Below, piece by piece: positions 43,442 through 47,085 of a stretch of DNA of 47,085 bases. The notes under the pieces are model-generated. The model saw nothing but the letters and a program-made list of their open reading frames with translations, was not told the DNA's origin and did not search any database. The translations under genes and the position numbers were made by a program. The DNA comes from Candidatus Omnitrophota bacterium. GTDB lineage: Bacteria > Ratteibacteria > UBA8468 > B48-G9 > DTJG01. The first letter of the stretch is position 1. Each line of letters opens with the position of its first letter. Location: NCBI GenBank assembly GCA_023818965.1, contig JAMWCD010000008.1, forward strand, positions 1 to 47,085, read 5' to 3'.

Positions 43442-45835
43442 ATGATTAAAAAAAGCGAAGTACTACGGCTGTTTCTGGCTGTGCTGTTGATTATGGTATC
43501 AGGTGCTTTTGCCCAGAAATCATACATTTTATATTCTCAGAAAGACACTTCAGGCATTTCAGATATTGTCCGTTATGATACTGCCACAGGTGAAACAGTT
43601 GTTCTTACCTGTTTTGGGAAAACAGATCATGGTTCGATATTGAGTATTTCAGCATCCAGTGATTACATTTATTTTACAAGACCTTCTATACCGAACAGTA
43701 GACCAAATCCTGCAATCTGGAGAATTTCAGTTGATGGAAGTGGTTTAACTGACTTTCTTTCACCTGATACAACGATTTCATATTATCATGTGGCAGTTTC
43801 ACCTGATGGAAATAAAATTGCTTACACAGCAAATGACAGTGCAAATCCATCCGGTTCATATTTATATTTGTGCAGTAGTGATGGTTCAAATCGTATAAAA
43901 TTGACCAATGACCCGAACTGGATTTGCTCATATCCTGTCTTTGTGAATAATGATACTATTTTGTTCAGGGTAAAAAATGGTTACCTTGAAAATTACTATA
44001 CTGTGACAACAGCAGGGGTCCTGACAAATCTTACAAACAATGAAAGTATTTCTCCTTATTTTCCGCGACTTGGAAGACCCATGCTCAATTATAAGAGAGA
44101 TACCATTGTTTATGCAAAACAGGTTCAGGACTCAACAGGTTACAGGAAATGGGCTTTATACAATTTTTCTCCGATTTCTACTTCAGGGGTTGAAAATTTG
44201 TTGACAGATGCCTTATATTTTGAAACAGGCCCATTGTATCAGGAAGAACCGTATCCTGCCTATGGTTCAAATGATACTTCAATTCTTTTCTGCGGTTCTT
44301 TAGCCGGAAATGTTTACGACTTATACAATGTAAACATTCCAATCATCAATCCATACCTTGAGATGTTAACAACTGGCAATTATCATATTACACTGCCTGT
44401 TCTTACAAGTACTGTTGCTCGTTCTCAAAGATATGTTTATGTGCAAAATGGTTATGTTTATGTCAGGGACGAGACAGGTAATCCAGTTAGAGTTACTGCC
44501 AGTTCAGGAAATAGAAACCCTGCAATAAATAAAAGGGGAACAATGATTGCATTTGCTTCTGGAAATGGTTTATACACAGTAAGACCTGATGGAACAAATT
44601 TGGTTCAGATTGATTCAAGTACAACTGTTGATTATCCTGAATTTTCTCCTGATGGATTGTGGGTTTTGTTTGTAAAAAATGGAGATATTTATGCAAGGGT
44701 TGTTGATTGTTCAAAACCTGCTGCAAGATTGACATATACGGGTAATGTGGCTGGAAAAATATGTTTTTCACCGGATGGACAGGAAATTGCTTTTACAGGA
44801 CTTGTTAATGGGAAAAAACATATTTTTCTGAGTTCTGTCCAATTTTCATATGACACCATGACAATTTTACTTGGTGCTCCAAGGGACATTACTCCATTAA
44901 CAGCAGACAATTACAGTGCATCATGGTCTCCTGATGGCAGTTTAATTGTATTTATTTCAACAAGGAATCAAGTTCCTGAAATATGGTTGATGAATCGTGA
45001 TGGTTCATCGCAGAGGAAAATTATTTTTGCACTGAATAGTCCTGTTAATCCTTCAAGTGTGTGTTTTTCAGGAAATTTATCAAATATTATCTATTATGTT
45101 TCAGGCACCCCGCAGGCAATCTGGACTGCAGATATATCACAGCAACAAATTATACCCGGTTTTACAGGTGTCTATGCTGAATATGTACAGGTGTCAAATG
45201 TTCCTTCAGGTGTAATTGAAGGCGAAAGAATGATTGGAATTAAGGAGCGAGACCCATATGTTCCATTTACTTACTACCTGCTGATGCACGTTGATAAAGT
45301 TCCTCTACCACAGAGTGCAATTTTGACAGAAAAAATACCTGATGGCTGGGTTTTAACCAGTGTCAAAATTAATGGTAGTACTCCTTCACAGATGACAAGT
45401 AATGGTGCAACAGAATCAGAATTGAAATGGCTTTTTGGCAAAACTGGTATTGCTCCACTTCAGGATAGCATTCTTCAAATTACAATTGAACACAAAAACC
45501 CTGCGAGTGAAACTTATGGCGAATACAGAGCTTTCCCTGGCTGGTGTGAAACATATGGAGTTAAAACATTTACCAGGGGAATTTCAAATATTCTTATTTC
45601 AAATCCATATATTCCTGTTGATTTTAACAGGGACTGGAAAATTTCTGATGAGGAATTATTGAGAACAATTTATTTATGGTCAATAAATGGCAGGGTTTCA
45701 GGGTGGCCTGAAGATTTAAATGATTGGGATATGTGGCTTCTGACGACAATAGGTTTCTGGGCTAATACTTCGGGCTATGAATATGATCTAACAAATAGTA
45801 GAAGTCAGGGAAAATACCTATGGAAAAAATTATGA
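43442..45835 (+). CDS. Secreted TolB-like beta-propeller protein with EF-hand/dockerin-like tail
   Basis: A 797-residue protein with a signal peptide (about 1-25, ending SGAFAQ). Repeated TolB/WD40-like blades span about residues 30-590; typical units are AVSPDGNKIAYTANDS, EFSPDGLWVLFVKNGD and SWSPDGSLIVFISTRNQ. A beta-sandwich-like domain follows (about 600-720). A C-terminal calcium loop, DFNRDWKISDEE (727-738), has Asp/Asn/Asp at positions 1, 3 and 5 and Glu at 12, as in EF-hand and dockerin loops; a second, degenerate loop follows. The start at 43442 has AGGA six bases upstream; the reading frame is open from GTG 43421. Partner and function are unknown. A tandem paralogue follows. Confidence 0.8.
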   Translation: MIKKSEVLRLFLAVLLIMVSGAFAQKSYILYSQKDTSGISDIVRYDTATGETVVLTCFGKTDHGSILSISASSDYIYFTRPSIPNSRPNPAIWRISVDGSGLTDFLSPDTTISYYHVAVSPDGNKIAYTANDSANPSGSYLYLCSSDGSNRIKLTNDPNWICSYPVFVNNDTILFRVKNGYLENYYTVTTAGVLTNLTNNESISPYFPRLGRPMLNYKRDTIVYAKQVQDSTGYRKWALYNFSPISTSGVENLLTDALYFETGPLYQEEPYPAYGSNDTSILFCGSLAGNVYDLYNVNIPIINPYLEMLTTGNYHITLPVLTSTVARSQRYVYVQNGYVYVRDETGNPVRVTASSGNRNPAINKRGTMIAFASGNGLYTVRPDGTNLVQIDSSTTVDYPEFSPDGLWVLFVKNGDIYARVVDCSKPAARLTYTGNVAGKICFSPDGQEIAFTGLVNGKKHIFLSSVQFSYDTMTILLGAPRDITPLTADNYSASWSPDGSLIVFISTRNQVPEIWLMNRDGSSQRKIIFALNSPVNPSSVCFSGNLSNIIYYVSGTPQAIWTADISQQQIIPGFTGVYAEYVQVSNVPSGVIEGERMIGIKERDPYVPFTYYLLMHVDKVPLPQSAILTEKIPDGWVLTSVKINGSTPSQMTSNGATESELKWLFGKTGIAPLQDSILQITIEHKNPASETYGEYRAFPGWCETYGVKTFTRGISNILISNPYIPVDFNRDWKISDEELLRTIYLWSINGRVSGWPEDLNDWDMWLLTTIGFWANTSGYEYDLTNSRSQGKYLWKKL

Positions 45836-47085
45836 GAAGAATGTTTTTATTTTCCGTAATTTTTTTACTGATGTTTGGTTTTCGTGCTAATGCACAGTAC
45901 ACTGGATACATCTATTTTGTGAAAAATAATAATATCTGGGTTAATGACCTTTCTACAGGTACTTCAACGCAAATTACCCGGCTTGAAACTTCCATTGGTA
46001 CAGGGGCTCTTTCATATTTATCAATCAGTTCTGATGGAACAAAAATTATTTTTTCTTATAAGGCAAATACTTCAACTGAAACCCAGATTTATTCAGTAAA
46101 CTATGATGGAAGTGGTCTTGAAAACTTAAGTTTTTCAAACAGTTTAAATCTCCAGACAAAAAACCAGATATCAGGTTGTTTGAGTTCTGATATGACAAAA
46201 TTAGCATTTTCTGCTGAAATGAGGAATCCTGGACCATATACAGGCAGGCAATTGTGGCTAAAAGAGTTAACGGGTTTAAAGAGATTGTTCCAGTTGACAC
46301 TGATGAATGGTGATGTTTCTGATGTCCAGTTTCTTGATGACAATCACATTGTTTTCAAACATCAACTTGGCTATCTTGAAGATTACTACATGATTTCAAC
46401 AGATGGTTCTGACCTGACAAATCTCACAAACTATGGTGCTTTTGAACCATATTTCCCGCGGCTTGGAAGACCTTCATTGAATCAAAATCGTTCGTCAATG
46501 GTTTATGCAAATCAGACACAGGATTCTGGTGGCTATTCAAACTGGAAAATTTCACAGTATGACATTCAGGCGGGTTCAAGCATTGACGTGATAACAAACC
46601 TTTATTATTCTGAAAGTCCTTCAGCACAAAGAGATCCACAGCCCATTATAATTACTGATTCAAATGGTGTTGATACCGCAATTGTTTTTGCTGGAAAATC
46701 TCCTTTTTCATCTGATTACTCTTTGTATCTTGTACCATCAGGTTCAACCAGTCCATATGGATTATCTATTTCTGATAGTTCTGGAGCATCGTATCCTGTA
46801 TTTTGTCCGACAAAAGCAAGACCTGTAAAATTTGTTTATACTTCAGGTACACCTTCCCAGGTGTATTTAGTGGATGCAGGGAAGGTTTCTCAACTTACTT
46901 CAACAGTCAGCAATAATTATGACCCGGTTTTTGATTCTACAGGAAGTTTAGTTGCATATGCAGGAAATGGGATATGGGTGATGAAGGCAGATGGAACAGA
47001 TCCTGTTCAAATTGATTCAACATTTAATGCAAGATATCCAGCATTTTCTCCTGATACAAAGTGGGTTGCCTATGTAAAATCAGGA
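45820..47085 (+). CDS. Second TolB-like beta-propeller protein, cut by the window edge
   Basis: A partial gene: 422 codons are open to the last base. It starts at ATG 45820 (AGGG nine bases upstream), or at ATG 45832, which overlaps the previous stop as ATGA. The signal peptide ends near RANAQ. Propeller blades closely match the upstream protein: both have PYFPRLGRP, and AYAGNGIWVMKADGTDPVQID here aligns with AFASGNGLYTVRPDGTNLVQID there only in outline. The pair is a tandem duplication in one transcript. The C-terminal domains lie outside the window. Confidence 0.82.
   Translation, partial: MEKIMRRMFLFSVIFLLMFGFRANAQYTGYIYFVKNNNIWVNDLSTGTSTQITRLETSIGTGALSYLSISSDGTKIIFSYKANTSTETQIYSVNYDGSGLENLSFSNSLNLQTKNQISGCLSSDMTKLAFSAEMRNPGPYTGRQLWLKELTGLKRLFQLTLMNGDVSDVQFLDDNHIVFKHQLGYLEDYYMISTDGSDLTNLTNYGAFEPYFPRLGRPSLNQNRSSMVYANQTQDSGGYSNWKISQYDIQAGSSIDVITNLYYSESPSAQRDPQPIIITDSNGVDTAIVFAGKSPFSSDYSLYLVPSGSTSPYGLSISDSSGASYPVFCPTKARPVKFVYTSGTPSQVYLVDAGKVSQLTSTVSNNYDPVFDSTGSLVAYAGNGIWVMKADGTDPVQIDSTFNARYPAFSPDTKWVAYVKSG

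Overview
This is an AT-rich (about two-thirds A+T by eye), gene-dense bacterial chromosome segment. An outer-membrane barrel protein, many signal peptides and a diaminopimelate pathway point to a Gram-negative cell wall. The gene mix suggests an uncultured heterotrophic lineage with a modest genome: LL-diaminopimelate aminotransferase, a LonB/YcbZ-type protease, Rex next to a polyol dehydrogenase, a URO-D-like enzyme, a LacD-type aldolase and large secreted propeller proteins with an EF-hand tail. Omnitrophota-like candidate phyla come to mind, but this placement is inference and weak.

Layout. 1-3721: a possible insertion-sequence end, then a zinc-uptake cluster (small Cys/His membrane protein, outer-membrane porin-like protein, ZnuA, ZnuB) with a 90-base hairpin repeat inside it and no ATPase gene. 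3722-6544: a leftward type II restriction-modification pair that looks acquired, next to a leftward tRNA-Arg(GCG)/tRNA-Pro(CGG) pair (6545-6704). 6862-17239: DNA repair and recombination genes (xseA, xseB, radC, an AddB/AddA-like helicase-nuclease pair) with two tandem MFS paralogues between them. 17257-23242: a sugar isomerase, a GerMN protein, then rpmE, prfA, a TPR/HEAT protein and prmC. 23293-29086: murA, dapB, dapL, purE, a LacD-type aldolase and pfkA. 29087-29884: a repeat-rich gap holding a DUF559 nuclease gene bracketed by inverted hairpin repeats. 29885-36332: a tightly overlapping ilvD-thiC-def-nadB-gltD operon. 36400-39143: a PIG-L deacetylase, a URO-D-like protein and era. 39166-41580: a leftward Lon-family protease gene sharing a palindromic divergent promoter with a sorbitol-dehydrogenase-like gene and rex (41648-43338). 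43442-47085: two tandem secreted beta-propeller genes, the second cut by the window edge.

Most genes run rightward with start-stop overlaps or gaps under 50 bases, so there are only a few transcription units. Several promoters share an extended -10 box (TATGRTARAAT-like), and some put the predicted RNA start on or next to the start codon, suggesting leaderless messages.

The most notable item is the DUF559 cassette at about 29417-29836. Its inverted hairpin repeats supply both the start region and the C-terminal codons of the nuclease gene, and the cassette lies between two copies of a diverged target-like direct repeat. This may be a small nuclease-carrying mobile repeat. No complete new defence or regulatory system is evident elsewhere.
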